From Pseudomonas gingeri (lineage in GTDB: Bacteria; Pseudomonadota; Gammaproteobacteria; Pseudomonadales; Pseudomonadaceae), in NCBI RefSeq assembly GCF_013385635.1, contig NZ_JACAPR010000001.1:186001-250000 (forward strand): a stretch of 64,000 nucleotides of DNA. Reading direction: 5' to 3'. The stretch's first letter is position 1. Each line of letters opens with the position of its first letter. The translations under genes and the position numbers were made by a program. This document shows, piece after piece, positions 1 through 7,484 of the stretch. The notes beneath the pieces are model-generated. The model worked only from the letters and a program-made list of their open reading frames with translations. It did not search any database and had not been told where the DNA came from.

Positions 1-306
1 GACGCGCCGGCCCTGGCCCGTGCCGAGATCGGCTTCGCCATGGCGGCGGCCGGTACCGACACCGCCATCGAGACCGCCGATGTCGCCCTGATGGACGACG
101 ATCTGCGCAAGATCCCCGCTTTCATTGGCCTTTCACGCCAGACTGCGGCTATCCTCAAGCAGAATATCGCCCTGGCCCTGGTCATCAAGGCGATCTTTCT
201 TGCGGTAACCTTCCTCGGCATGGCGACCATGTGGATGGCGGTGTTCGCCGATATGGGCGTCAGCCTGCTGGTGGTGTTCAATGGGTTGCGCCTGTTGCGT
301 AAATAG
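1..306 (+). CDS. P-type heavy-metal ATPase, C-terminal fragment
   Basis: The window opens inside this gene; the frame is open from base 1 and ends at a TAA. The first residues (DAPALARAEIGFAM) are the tail of the GDGxNDAPAL hinge motif of P-type ATPases. They are followed by GTDTAIETADVALM and two closing membrane segments (roughly residues 55-95 of the fragment), the usual end of P1B (Zn/Cd/Pb or Cu exporting) pumps. The metal-binding CPx motif and the N-terminal domain lie outside the window, so the metal cannot be assigned. It would sit in the inner membrane and export metal using ATP. Confidence 0.88.
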   Translation, partial: DAPALARAEIGFAMAAAGTDTAIETADVALMDDDLRKIPAFIGLSRQTAAILKQNIALALVIKAIFLAVTFLGMATMWMAVFADMGVSLLVVFNGLRLLRK

Positions 307-322
307 ACGATGAGAGGGTGAC

Positions 323-1186
323 GTGCTGAGTGCGGAGCTGAAGGCGTTTTACATGGTCGCCCGCCTGGGCAGTATTACCCTGGCGGCGAAAAAGCTCGGT
401 CTCAGCCAGCCCACGGTCACCACCCAGATCCGCCACCTGGAAAGCCAGTACTCGGTCGAGTTGTTCTATCGTGGCGGTCGGCGCCTGAGTGTCAGCGAAG
501 AAGGCGCGCGGCTGCTGCCGATGGTCAAGGTGCTGCTGCAGCAGGAAGCCGATATCGAGTTTTTCCTGCGTAACAGCGGCCAGGTCCAGGGCACCCTGCG
601 GATTGCCGCCACCGCGCCGTACTACATCCTCGATCTGGTCAAGGCGTTCCGCGAGCGCCTGCCCCAGGTCGAAGTGTCGATGGAAATCGGCAACTCCCAG
701 CAGGTGCTGGAGGCCCTGGAGGACTATCGGGTCGATGTCGCGGCATCGTCGCAGTTATTGGAGGACCCACGCCTGATCCGCCGAGTGCTGGGCAGCGACC
801 CGCTGGTGCTGGCGGTGCATCGCAACCATCCGTTGGCGGTATATGATCATGTGCCGTTGAGTGCGCTGGCCGGGCATTGCTTGCTGATGCGCGAGCCGGG
901 GTCGACCACCCGGCAACTGACGGAAGAGTTATTGCGTAATGCACAGGTCGGTCATGGCCCGCTGCTGGAAATCGGCAGCCGTGAGTCGATCCGCGAAGCG
1001 GTGCTGCGTAATATCGGCATCAGCATCATTGCCCGCCAGGAAGTGCCCCACGATCCGCAACTGCGGGTGCTGAGCATCGAGAATGCGCCGCAGATCCCCG
1101 AGTACCTGTATTGCCTCAAGGAGCGCAAGTCGGCGCGCCTGCCCGCCGCGTTCATGGGCCTGGCTCAGGAAATGGCGCCGGCCTGA
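323..1186 (+). CDS. LysR-family regulator of the phosphonate operon
   Basis: A 287-residue LysR-type regulator. The N-terminal winged helix-turn-helix spans about residues 1-60 (AAKKLGLSQPTVTTQIRHLE), and the substrate-sensing domain starts near residue 90 (GTLRIAATAPYYI). The start is a GTG at 323 with GAGAGGGTGA upstream. It lies immediately before, and co-directional with, the aminoethylphosphonate ABC transporter genes. It matches the described type of LysR regulator associated with aminoethylphosphonate catabolism, so activation of that operon is the likely role; the inducer is not visible. Function in this locus is inferred from position and family. Confidence 0.85.
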   Translation: MLSAELKAFYMVARLGSITLAAKKLGLSQPTVTTQIRHLESQYSVELFYRGGRRLSVSEEGARLLPMVKVLLQQEADIEFFLRNSGQVQGTLRIAATAPYYILDLVKAFRERLPQVEVSMEIGNSQQVLEALEDYRVDVAASSQLLEDPRLIRRVLGSDPLVLAVHRNHPLAVYDHVPLSALAGHCLLMREPGSTTRQLTEELLRNAQVGHGPLLEIGSRESIREAVLRNIGISIIARQEVPHDPQLRVLSIENAPQIPEYLYCLKERKSARLPAAFMGLAQEMAPA

Positions 1187-1211
1187 ACCCAAATCCGCCA
1201 ATACCACTATC

Positions 1212-1232
1212 GGCAACTTTGGCCTTGTTGCC
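1212..1232. promoter_or_regulatory. candidate LysR operator upstream of the phosphonate operon
   Basis: A perfect inverted repeat GGCAAC-N9-GTTGCC lies midway in the 104-bp gap between the LysR gene and the ABC transporter ATPase gene. Its size and position suit a LysR-type binding site, but no known consensus is asserted. Confidence 0.4.
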
Positions 1233-1264
1233 ACATAGCCTACGCATTCCCTCCCTAGCATGAC

Positions 1265-1283
1265 CCTCATCCGCTAGATGAGG
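1265..1283 (+). promoter_or_regulatory. hairpin covering the ribosome binding site of the phosphonate operon
   Basis: CCTCATC and GATGAGG form a perfect 7-bp stem with loop CGCTA. The 3' arm contains the GAGG Shine-Dalgarno sequence seven bases before the ATG at 1291. In mRNA the ribosome binding site would be paired, suggesting translational control of the first transporter gene. Confidence 0.45.
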
Positions 1284-1290
1284 TCCGTCC

Positions 1291-2367
1291 ATGAACAACT
1301 CGATCGCCATCGCCCTGGCCAACCCAGGCGCACCGATGAAAGTACGCGGTGTACAGAAGCGTTTCGGTGCCTTCACCGCACTGGACAACGTTTCCCTCGA
1401 CGTCGCCGCCGGCGAACTGGTGTGTCTGCTGGGGCCGTCGGGCTGCGGCAAGACCACCCTGCTGCGCTGTATCGCCGGCCTCGAACGTCAGGACGATGGC
1501 GAGCTGTTCCTCGGCGATCGCAATGTCTCCGAGCTGCCGCCCCAGGCCCGCGACTACGGCATCCTGTTCCAGTCCTACGCCTTGTTCCCCAACCTCACGG
1601 TGGAGGCGAATATCGCCTACGGCCTGGCCGGTAGCGGGCGTGATGAGGTGCGCAAGCGCGTTGCCCAGATGCTCGAACTGGTGGGGCTGGTCGGTAGTGA
1701 AAAAAAGTATCCCGGCCAGCTTTCCGGTGGTCAGCAGCAACGGGTCGCCCTGGCTCGGGCCCTGGCACCGGCACCCTCGTTGCTGCTGTTGGACGAACCG
1801 ATGTCGGCTCTCGATGCGCGGGTCCGCGAACACCTGTGCACCGAACTGCGCCAACTGCAACGCAGCCTCGGCGTCACCACCCTGATGGTCACTCACAACC
1901 AGGACGAGGCCATGTTGATGGCCGATCGCATTGCCGTGATGAACAACGGCAAGGTCGAGCAGTACGCTACGCCCCAGGAAATCTACGACAAGCCGGCCAC
2001 GCCGTTTGTCGCCGAGTTTGTCGGCCAGGGCAACTGGCTGCCGTTCCAGCACCGCAGCGCCCATCATGCACGGGTCGGTAATATGGATGTGCGGCTGGCC
2101 GAAGGTGCTTCGCGTGCCGGTTCCGGCCGGCTGTTCTGCCGCCCGGAGTCGATCAGCGTCAATCCACCGGTGCACGAGGAAAACCTGTTTCCGGCGCGGG
2201 TGCGCGAAATCACCTTCCTCGGCAACCGCTGCCGCATGAGTTTCGAGCTCAACGAATTGCCCGGCCATCCGCTGCTGGCCGAAGTCGCTCCGCAGGACAT
2301 GCCACGCCTGGGCTCGCCGGATATCTGGGTCGCGCTGCCACCGCGCAGTCTCCAGGTGTTTGCCTGA
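1291..2367 (+). CDS. phnT2: 2-aminoethylphosphonate-type ABC transporter, ATP-binding subunit
   Basis: A 358-residue importer ATPase. Walker A is GPSGCGKTT near residue 49, the signature LSGGQQQR near 144, Walker B LLLLDEPMSALD near 165, and a switch His lies in VTHNQDEA. The C-terminal third is a regulatory/TOBE-like domain, as in spermidine/iron/phosphonate importers. It is followed one base after its stop by the permease and then the binding protein. Together with the PhnZ-like and FAD enzymes downstream this matches the PhnS2-T2-U2 type putative aminoethylphosphonate importer. The substrate is inferred from that context; polyamine or ferric importers share the same fold. Confidence 0.88.
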   Translation: MNNSIAIALANPGAPMKVRGVQKRFGAFTALDNVSLDVAAGELVCLLGPSGCGKTTLLRCIAGLERQDDGELFLGDRNVSELPPQARDYGILFQSYALFPNLTVEANIAYGLAGSGRDEVRKRVAQMLELVGLVGSEKKYPGQLSGGQQQRVALARALAPAPSLLLLDEPMSALDARVREHLCTELRQLQRSLGVTTLMVTHNQDEAMLMADRIAVMNNGKVEQYATPQEIYDKPATPFVAEFVGQGNWLPFQHRSAHHARVGNMDVRLAEGASRAGSGRLFCRPESISVNPPVHEENLFPARVREITFLGNRCRMSFELNELPGHPLLAEVAPQDMPRLGSPDIWVALPPRSLQVFA

Positions 2368-2368
2368 G

Positions 2369-4093
2369 ATGGCCGGCGAAATCAGCCTGCCGCTGGCGCG
2401 CAAGTCGAGCGTGAACACCTCGCGCGGCGATCTGGGCGACCGTCTGTTCGTGGTCGGCGGCAAGCTGCTCTGGCTCTGCCTGCTGGGTATTGCGGTGTTG
2501 CTGCCGCTGCTGGCGATCTTCTGGCGTGGCTTCAGCAGCGAGGCCGGGCAGGGCGGTGGCTGGCTCGCCGCGAAGGAACTGGTGAACAGCGACAACTTTC
2601 ACTGGCTGCTGGGCAACAGCCTGAAGGTGTCCATGAGCGTGGCGGCGATTGTCGTGCCCCTGGCCTACCTGTTTGCCTACGCCCTGCAGCGCACCCTGAT
2701 TCCCGGCAAGCCCCTGTGGCGCGCCCTGTCGCTGTTGCCGCTGATGGCGCCATCGATGCTGCCGGGCATTGCCCTGGTCTACCTGTTCGGCAACCAGGGC
2801 CTGTTGCGCGGCCTGCTCTGGGATAACGTCTACGGCTTCTGGGGCATTGTCCTCGGTGAGGTCATTTACACCTTTCCCCATGCCCTGATGATCCTGCTGT
2901 CGGCCCTCTCCCTGGCCGATGCCCGCCTGTTCGACGCCGCGTCGAGCATGGGCGCCGGTCCCTGGAAAGCCTTTCGCAGCATTACCTGGCCGGCGACCCG
3001 GCAAGCGCTGTTCGCCGCCTTGTGCCTGGTGTTCACCCTGACCATTACCGACTTCGGCGTGCCCGTGGTGGTCGGCGGCGATTACCAGGTCCTGGCCATG
3101 GAAGCCTACAAGGCGGTGGTCGGCCAGCAGCAGTTCGGGCGGGGGGCGCTGATCGGCATGATCCTGTTGTTGCCCGCGCTGTTCAGCTTTGCGGTGGATG
3201 CCTGGCTGCGTCGGCGCCACGGCGACACCATGAGCGGGCGGGCCCAGGTGTTCCAGCCGGCCCGTTCGTCACTGCGCGATGGCTGCTACCTGGCGATTGT
3301 CCTGCTGATCTGCGCCGCGCTGCTGCTGGTGTTCGGCATGGCGGTGTATTCGTCGCTGGTGAAGTTCTGGCCGTACAACCTGTCGCTGTCCCTCAATCAC
3401 TATCAATTCAACGAAACGGCGGGCGGTGGCTGGCTGGCCTATCGCAACAGCCTGGCCATGGCCCTGAGCACGGCGCTGATCGGCAGCGCGCTGATTTTCA
3501 CCGGTGCCTACCTGATGGAGAAAACCCGCGCCCAGCGTGGCCTGAACCTGGTGTTGCGCATGCTCAGCTTCGTGCCGATGGCCGTGCCGGGGTTGGTCCT
3601 GGGCCTTGGCTACGTGTTCTTCTTCAACCTCAACGGCAACCCGTTGCATGTGTTCTACGGGAGCATGACGCTGCTGGTGGTCTGCACCATCGCGCACTAC
3701 CTGACCACAGCGCAGATGACCGCCACCACCGCCCTGCGCCAGCTCGACAGCGAGTTCGAGGCGGCCGCGCTGTCGCTCAAGGCGCCGCTGTACCGGCATT
3801 ACCTGAAGGTAACGGTACCGATCTGCCTGCCGGCGCTGCTGGACATCATCCGCTACCTGTTCGTCTCGGCCATGACCACCGTATCGGCGGCGATCTTCCT
3901 CTACAGCCCCGACACCATCCTCGCGGCGGTGGCCGTGCTGAATATGGATGACGCCGGCAACGTCGGCGGCGCAGCAGCCATGTCGACCCTGATCCTCTTT
4001 ACCTCGGCGGGCGTGTCCCTGCTGCTGGCCTGGGCCTCGCGCGGTTTGCTGCGGCGCTCCCAGGCCTGGCGGCAGACTGCGCCCGGTCATTGA
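2369..4093 (+). CDS. phnU2: 2-aminoethylphosphonate-type ABC transporter, fused permease
   Basis: A 574-residue inner-membrane protein with about twelve hydrophobic segments in two homologous halves. Each half carries an EAA-type loop (DAASSMGAGPWKAFRSITWP in the first half; EFEAAALSLKAPLYRHYLKV in the second) that would dock onto the ATPase. The duplicated fold is typical of PhnU2 and ferric-type permeases. The ATG at 2369 is chosen because it follows the upstream stop by one base (TGAGATG) and avoids a TTG start inside the previous gene. It acts with the ATPase and binding protein as an importer. Confidence 0.88.
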   Translation: MAGEISLPLARKSSVNTSRGDLGDRLFVVGGKLLWLCLLGIAVLLPLLAIFWRGFSSEAGQGGGWLAAKELVNSDNFHWLLGNSLKVSMSVAAIVVPLAYLFAYALQRTLIPGKPLWRALSLLPLMAPSMLPGIALVYLFGNQGLLRGLLWDNVYGFWGIVLGEVIYTFPHALMILLSALSLADARLFDAASSMGAGPWKAFRSITWPATRQALFAALCLVFTLTITDFGVPVVVGGDYQVLAMEAYKAVVGQQQFGRGALIGMILLLPALFSFAVDAWLRRRHGDTMSGRAQVFQPARSSLRDGCYLAIVLLICAALLLVFGMAVYSSLVKFWPYNLSLSLNHYQFNETAGGGWLAYRNSLAMALSTALIGSALIFTGAYLMEKTRAQRGLNLVLRMLSFVPMAVPGLVLGLGYVFFFNLNGNPLHVFYGSMTLLVVCTIAHYLTTAQMTATTALRQLDSEFEAAALSLKAPLYRHYLKVTVPICLPALLDIIRYLFVSAMTTVSAAIFLYSPDTILAAVAVLNMDDAGNVGGAAAMSTLILFTSAGVSLLLAWASRGLLRRSQAWRQTAPGH

Positions 4094-4135
4094 TTCGCCC
4101 ACCCGATCACTCGTACTCACTCAAGGAACCGCGCC

Positions 4136-5173
4136 ATGCCCAAGTCACGCCTGCTCAAACCACTGGCTCTTACCGCTGCCGTGCTCTCGGCATTCAGCCT
4201 GAATGCCTTTGCCGCGAAAACCGAGCTGACCGTCTACACCGCCCTCGAAGCCGAACAATTGAAGAGCTACAAGGACGCCTTCGAGAAGGCCAACCCGGAC
4301 GTCGAAATCAAGTGGGTGCGCGACTCCACCGGCATCATCACCGCCAAGCTGCTGGCCGAGAAAGCCCGGCCGCAGGCTGACGTGGTCTGGGGCCTGGCGG
4401 CTTCGAGCCTGGCGATCCTCGACCAGCAAGGCATGCTGCAGAGCTATGCACCGAAGGACCTGGGCAAGATTGGCGGCAACTATCGCGATGCCGCCAACCC
4501 GCCATCCTGGGTGGGCATGGACGTCTGGGCCGCGACCATCTGCTTCAACACCGTCGAGGCCGAGAAGCAGCACTTGAGCAAACCGGTGAGCTGGCAGGAC
4601 CTGACCAAGCCCGAGTACAAGGGCAAGATCGTGATGCCCAACCCGGCTTCGTCCGGCACCGGTTTCCTCGATGTCAGCGCCTGGTTGCAGACCTTCGGCG
4701 AGAAGCAGGGCTGGAAGTACATGGATGACCTGCACCAGAACATCGGCCAGTACGTTCACTCCGGCTCCAAGCCGTGCAAGCTGGCGGCCGCCGGTGAGTT
4801 CCCGATCGGCATCTCCTTCGAGTACCCGGCCGTGCAGCTCAAGCGCCAGGGCGCGCCACTGGACATCATCCTGCCGAAGGAAGGCCTGGGCTGGGAAATC
4901 GAGGCCACCGCGGTGATCAAGGGCACACCCCATGAGGAAGCGGCAAAGAAACTCGCCGACTTCTCCGCCAGCCCGGCGGCCATGGAGCTGTACAAGGAAA
5001 ACTTCGCCGTGCTGGCCCAGCCGGGGATCGCCAAGCCGCAGACCGAACTGCCGGCCGACTACGAACAGCGCCTGATCAGGAACGACTTCGCCTGGGCCTC
5101 GAAGAACCGCGACGAGATCCTTACCGAGTGGCGCAAGCGCTATGACGGCAAGTCGGAAAAAGTCGCCCAATAA
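4136..5173 (+). CDS. phnS2: 2-aminoethylphosphonate-type ABC transporter, periplasmic binding protein
   Basis: A 345-residue protein with a clear signal peptide (about residues 1-26, ending SLNAFA before AKTEL). The mature part is a family-1 type binding protein (LTVYTALEAEQLKSYKDAFE at its start), resembling both ferric and phosphonate binders. It would capture substrate in the periplasm and deliver it to the fused permease encoded just upstream. The 42-bp gap to the permease gene suggests one transcript. Aminoethylphosphonate specificity comes from the operon context, not from residues recognised here. Confidence 0.86.
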   Translation: MPKSRLLKPLALTAAVLSAFSLNAFAAKTELTVYTALEAEQLKSYKDAFEKANPDVEIKWVRDSTGIITAKLLAEKARPQADVVWGLAASSLAILDQQGMLQSYAPKDLGKIGGNYRDAANPPSWVGMDVWAATICFNTVEAEKQHLSKPVSWQDLTKPEYKGKIVMPNPASSGTGFLDVSAWLQTFGEKQGWKYMDDLHQNIGQYVHSGSKPCKLAAAGEFPIGISFEYPAVQLKRQGAPLDIILPKEGLGWEIEATAVIKGTPHEEAAKKLADFSASPAAMELYKENFAVLAQPGIAKPQTELPADYEQRLIRNDFAWASKNRDEILTEWRKRYDGKSEKVAQ

Positions 5174-5186
5174 CCCCTGGACCACT

Positions 5187-5276
5187 ATCGCGGGCCAGCC
5201 GGCTCCCACAAGGTGTTGTGTCGATCCCTGTTTTTGTGAACGACGCGAGTCCTGTGGGAGTCGGGCTTGCCCGCGA
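5187..5276. repeat. REP pair
   Basis: Two inverted REP units (GCGGGCCAGCCGGCTCCCACA and its partner GTGGGAGTCGGGCTTGCCCGCG) face each other across about 40 bases, between the binding-protein gene and the FAD oxidoreductase gene. They may form a hairpin that tunes expression of the downstream genes. Confidence 0.8.
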
Positions 5277-5308
5277 ACCGCGTAGCGGCCATTCCCCACG
5301 GAATACCC

Positions 5309-6448
5309 ATGGAAACTCACAACGATATTCTCATCGTCGGCGCCGGCATCCTGGGCCTGTCCCATGCCTACGCCGCCGCCCGCCGTGGCCTGCGGGTCAA
5401 GGTCTTCGAGCGCAGCGCGACGCCCCTGGGCGCGTCGGTGCGAAATTTTGGCCAGGCCCTGGTCACCGGCCAGCCGCCGGGTGTGATGCTCGACCTGGCG
5501 CGTGCCAGCCGGGACATCTGGGGCCACTGGTCACGGCAGGCCGGTTTTCAGCTCAAGCGCAACGGCTCGCTGCTCTTCGCCCGTACCGAGGCGGAAGAAC
5601 AGCTGCTGGAGGCGTTCTGCGCCAGCCGTGCCGAGAAGCACGGCTATCGGGTGAGGTTGTTGCGGGGCCAGGACCTGCACGCTTTGCACGACGGTCAGTT
5701 CAGCCATCACCGTGCCGCCCTGCACGGCCTGGACGACCAGCAACTGTATTCCCGCGAGGCGATCCCGGCGCTGATCGACTATCTGCGTCGCGAACTGGGC
5801 GTGGAATTCCACTTTTCGACGCTGGTGCGCGAGGTCGAGCCCGGCCGTTTGCACAGCACTGCCGGGAGCTTTCGCGGTGGGCAGATCGTTGTCTGTTCCG
5901 GTCACGATTATCAGACGCTGCTGGCCGAATCGATGGCCCGGTTGCAGCCGGGCATCTGTCGTTTGCAAATGCTTCGCGCGCGCCCGCTGTCGAACAGCCT
6001 GAACCTGCAACACGCGGTGCTGACCGGCCTCAGTTGCGTGCACTACGGTGCGTTCTCCGACTTGCCGGAAGCCGCAGCGGTGCGGGAACAGATCCTGCGC
6101 GAAAGCCCCCACCTGCAGGAGCACGGCATCCATCTGCTGATCAGCCCGACGCCCCACGGCGAGCTGATCATCGGCGACTCCCATCATTACGGCAGCGATG
6201 CTTCGCCGTTCAACGCCGAACAGGTGGACACCTGGATGCTGGAGCTGGCCGAGCACACCCTGGGCTGCAAGGTCCAGGTGCTGGAGCGTTGGCAGGGGGT
6301 CTACGGTTCGAAGGGGCCGGGCCCGTTCTCGTTCCTGCGGGCGGCGCCGGGTGTCAGTGCCGTGCTGATGCACACCGGGGTCGGTATGAGTGTCGGTCCG
6401 CAGATGGCCGAAAACAACATTGCCGCGTTGCTGGGAGAGTCCGCATGA
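5309..6448 (+). CDS. FAD-dependent oxidoreductase of phosphonate clusters (DAO fold)
   Basis: A 379-residue DadA/DAO-type flavoprotein. The N-terminal dinucleotide fold is ILIVGAGILGLSHA (about residues 7-20), followed by VKVFERS and the VRNFGQALVTGQ segment seen in the phosphonate-associated FAD oxidoreductase family (TIGR03364 type). The ATG at 5309 is preferred over an upstream in-frame GTG because the flavin motif starts a few residues later. The stop overlaps the next start (ATGA), implying coupled translation with the HD oxygenase. Family members have been proposed to oxidise aminophosphonates or N-alkyl derivatives; the exact substrate here is not shown. Confidence 0.85.
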   Translation: METHNDILIVGAGILGLSHAYAAARRGLRVKVFERSATPLGASVRNFGQALVTGQPPGVMLDLARASRDIWGHWSRQAGFQLKRNGSLLFARTEAEEQLLEAFCASRAEKHGYRVRLLRGQDLHALHDGQFSHHRAALHGLDDQQLYSREAIPALIDYLRRELGVEFHFSTLVREVEPGRLHSTAGSFRGGQIVVCSGHDYQTLLAESMARLQPGICRLQMLRARPLSNSLNLQHAVLTGLSCVHYGAFSDLPEAAAVREQILRESPHLQEHGIHLLISPTPHGELIIGDSHHYGSDASPFNAEQVDTWMLELAEHTLGCKVQVLERWQGVYGSKGPGPFSFLRAAPGVSAVLMHTGVGMSVGPQMAENNIAALLGESA

Positions 6449-7041
6449 ACCCGATCGCACAGGTGTTGGATGAGGTCTTCGGCCTCTATGAACAGTTTGG
6501 TAGTGCCGACTATATCGGTGAGCCGGTCTCGCAACTGGAGCATATGTCCCAGGCCGCGCAACTGGCGCTGGCCGAAGGCTTCGACGATGAAGTGGTGCTG
6601 GCGGCGTTCTTTCACGATATCGGGCATATCTGCCCGGCCGGTGAGCAGCCCGTGGGGGATATGGGCGGCTATGGTGTTGTTAGTCATGAACGCCTGGGCG
6701 CGGACTATCTGCGCCGGGTTGGTTTCAGCGAGCGGCTGGCCCGGCTGGTGGAGTATCACGTGCAGGCCAAGCGTTATCTGACATTGACCGATCCCGGGTA
6801 CTACGAGCGCCTGAGCGAGGCCAGTCGGCGTACGCTGGAGTACCAGGGTGGTGTCATGAGCCCGGAGGAGGCTCGGGCCTTCGAGCTGGACCCCTTGTGC
6901 GGCGTGAGTTTGCGGATGCGTCATTGGGACGAGCAGGCCAAGCAGCGCCACACTCCGCTCATCGACTTGCAGCTTTTGAGAGACAAGGCGCAACACCTGC
7001 TGAGTAAACCTGTGATTGATACTACAGCTCGCGAGGCATAG
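6445..7041 (+). CDS. phnZ: PhnZ-like HD-domain mixed-valent diiron oxygenase
   Basis: A 198-residue HD-domain protein. Visible ligand-type residues are H33, H57-D58, H61, H81, H105 and D161. The N-terminal pair Tyr23 and Glu26 (DYIGE) matches the Tyr/Glu pair (Y24/E27) that marks PhnZ, the oxygenase cleaving the C-P bond of (R)-1-hydroxy-2-aminoethylphosphonate, and separates it from myo-inositol oxygenase. It belongs to the phosphonate-operon HDIG family. It is translationally coupled to the FAD enzyme. No PhnY hydroxylase that would supply the hydroxylated substrate is present in the window. Confidence 0.87.
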   Translation: MNPIAQVLDEVFGLYEQFGSADYIGEPVSQLEHMSQAAQLALAEGFDDEVVLAAFFHDIGHICPAGEQPVGDMGGYGVVSHERLGADYLRRVGFSERLARLVEYHVQAKRYLTLTDPGYYERLSEASRRTLEYQGGVMSPEEARAFELDPLCGVSLRMRHWDEQAKQRHTPLIDLQLLRDKAQHLLSKPVIDTTAREA

Positions 7042-7124
7042 TTCTGGTTTGGCTGGTGCCGATTCAGGCACGGGATACTCGCCGGTCTTATAGTTCCCTT
7101 CCTGGCTGCTTGGGAGAATGATCG

Positions 7125-7160
7125 CGCACTCCGGCAATGCCCCCGGGCCCGTGGAGTGCG
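7125..7160 (+). promoter_or_regulatory. hairpin downstream of phnZ
   Basis: CGCACTCC and GGAGTGCG form a perfect 8-bp stem with a 20-base GC-rich loop. It lies between phnZ and the peptide gene. No T-tract follows, so it is more likely a 3' end stabiliser or part of an upstream leader than a terminator by itself. Confidence 0.45.
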
Positions 7161-7171
7161 ATGAAATTCAA

Positions 7172-7203
7172 GCCGGACAGTGTGTCCGGCCTGATGTGTT
7201 TTT
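7172..7203 (+). terminator. probable terminator separating the phosphonate operon from the peptide cassette
   Basis: GCCGGACA-GTG-TGTCCGGC is a perfect 8-bp GC-rich stem followed eight bases later by TTTTT. This imperfect rho-independent signal would isolate the peptide cassette from phnZ, or act as an attenuator ahead of the peptide gene. Confidence 0.55.
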
Positions 7204-7229
7204 CATAACTCGATCAGTGAGGTATCCCG

Positions 7230-7394
7230 ATGGAAGATGTTAAGCAGCAAGACAATGCCCCGCAGGAAATGACCCTCGATGAAACCATGGATATCCGCGG
7301 GGCCGGTTGGGGAGCCGATGCGGGCGCGGTATTCGCCGACTTCTTCAACAACCTGGGCGATTTTTTCAGTACTCCGCTCAAACCATGGAGCTGA
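7230..7394 (+). CDS. candidate secreted peptide precursor with double-glycine-type leader
   Basis: A 54-residue ORF with a good ribosome binding site (TGAGG, seven bases before the ATG). The first 25 residues are acidic and end in LDETMDIRGA, a double-glycine-type leader: Gly-Ala at -2/-1, Ile at -4, Glu at -8. Cleavage would release a 29-residue core beginning GWGADAG and ending TPLKPWS, rich in Gly, Phe and Asp, with no Cys and only one Lys. It is directly followed by genes for an HlyD adaptor and a C39-peptidase ABC exporter, the machinery that removes such leaders. This is the natural substrate candidate. No known microcin is recognised in the core; the activity (toxin, signal or other) is unknown. 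Confidence 0.7.
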   Translation: MEDVKQQDNAPQEMTLDETMDIRGAGWGADAGAVFADFFNNLGDFFSTPLKPWS

Positions 7395-7401
7395 AGCAAT
7401 A

Positions 7402-7447
7402 GCATCAGACGGGGCAGGTCGATGACCTCGCCCCGTTTGTCCGATGC
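7402..7447 (+). promoter_or_regulatory. intercistronic hairpin between peptide and exporter genes
   Basis: Three stacked perfect arms pair: GCATC/GATGC, ACGGGGC/GCCCCGT and AGGTC/GACCT, with a GAT loop. The structure starts eight bases after the peptide stop. It is followed only by TTTG, so partial termination or mRNA protection is likely. That would give more peptide than exporter transcript. Confidence 0.6.
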
Positions 7448-7484
7448 CTGATTCACGGCGAACTTCCTCTGTACGGATTTACTT

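Noticed and set aside
5218..7041. 607-codon frame appearing to fuse upstream sequence with the PhnZ-like protein
   Set aside because: The first two thirds are the out-of-frame shadow of the FAD oxidoreductase; the real start is the ATG at 6445 overlapping its stop.
7161..7208. 15-codon ORF (MKFKPDSVSGLMCFS) with GGAG upstream
   Set aside because: It is made of the GCCGGACA/TGTCCGGC terminator-like hairpin and its T-tract, and the frame has no support beyond that; a leader-peptide role cannot be excluded but is not supported.
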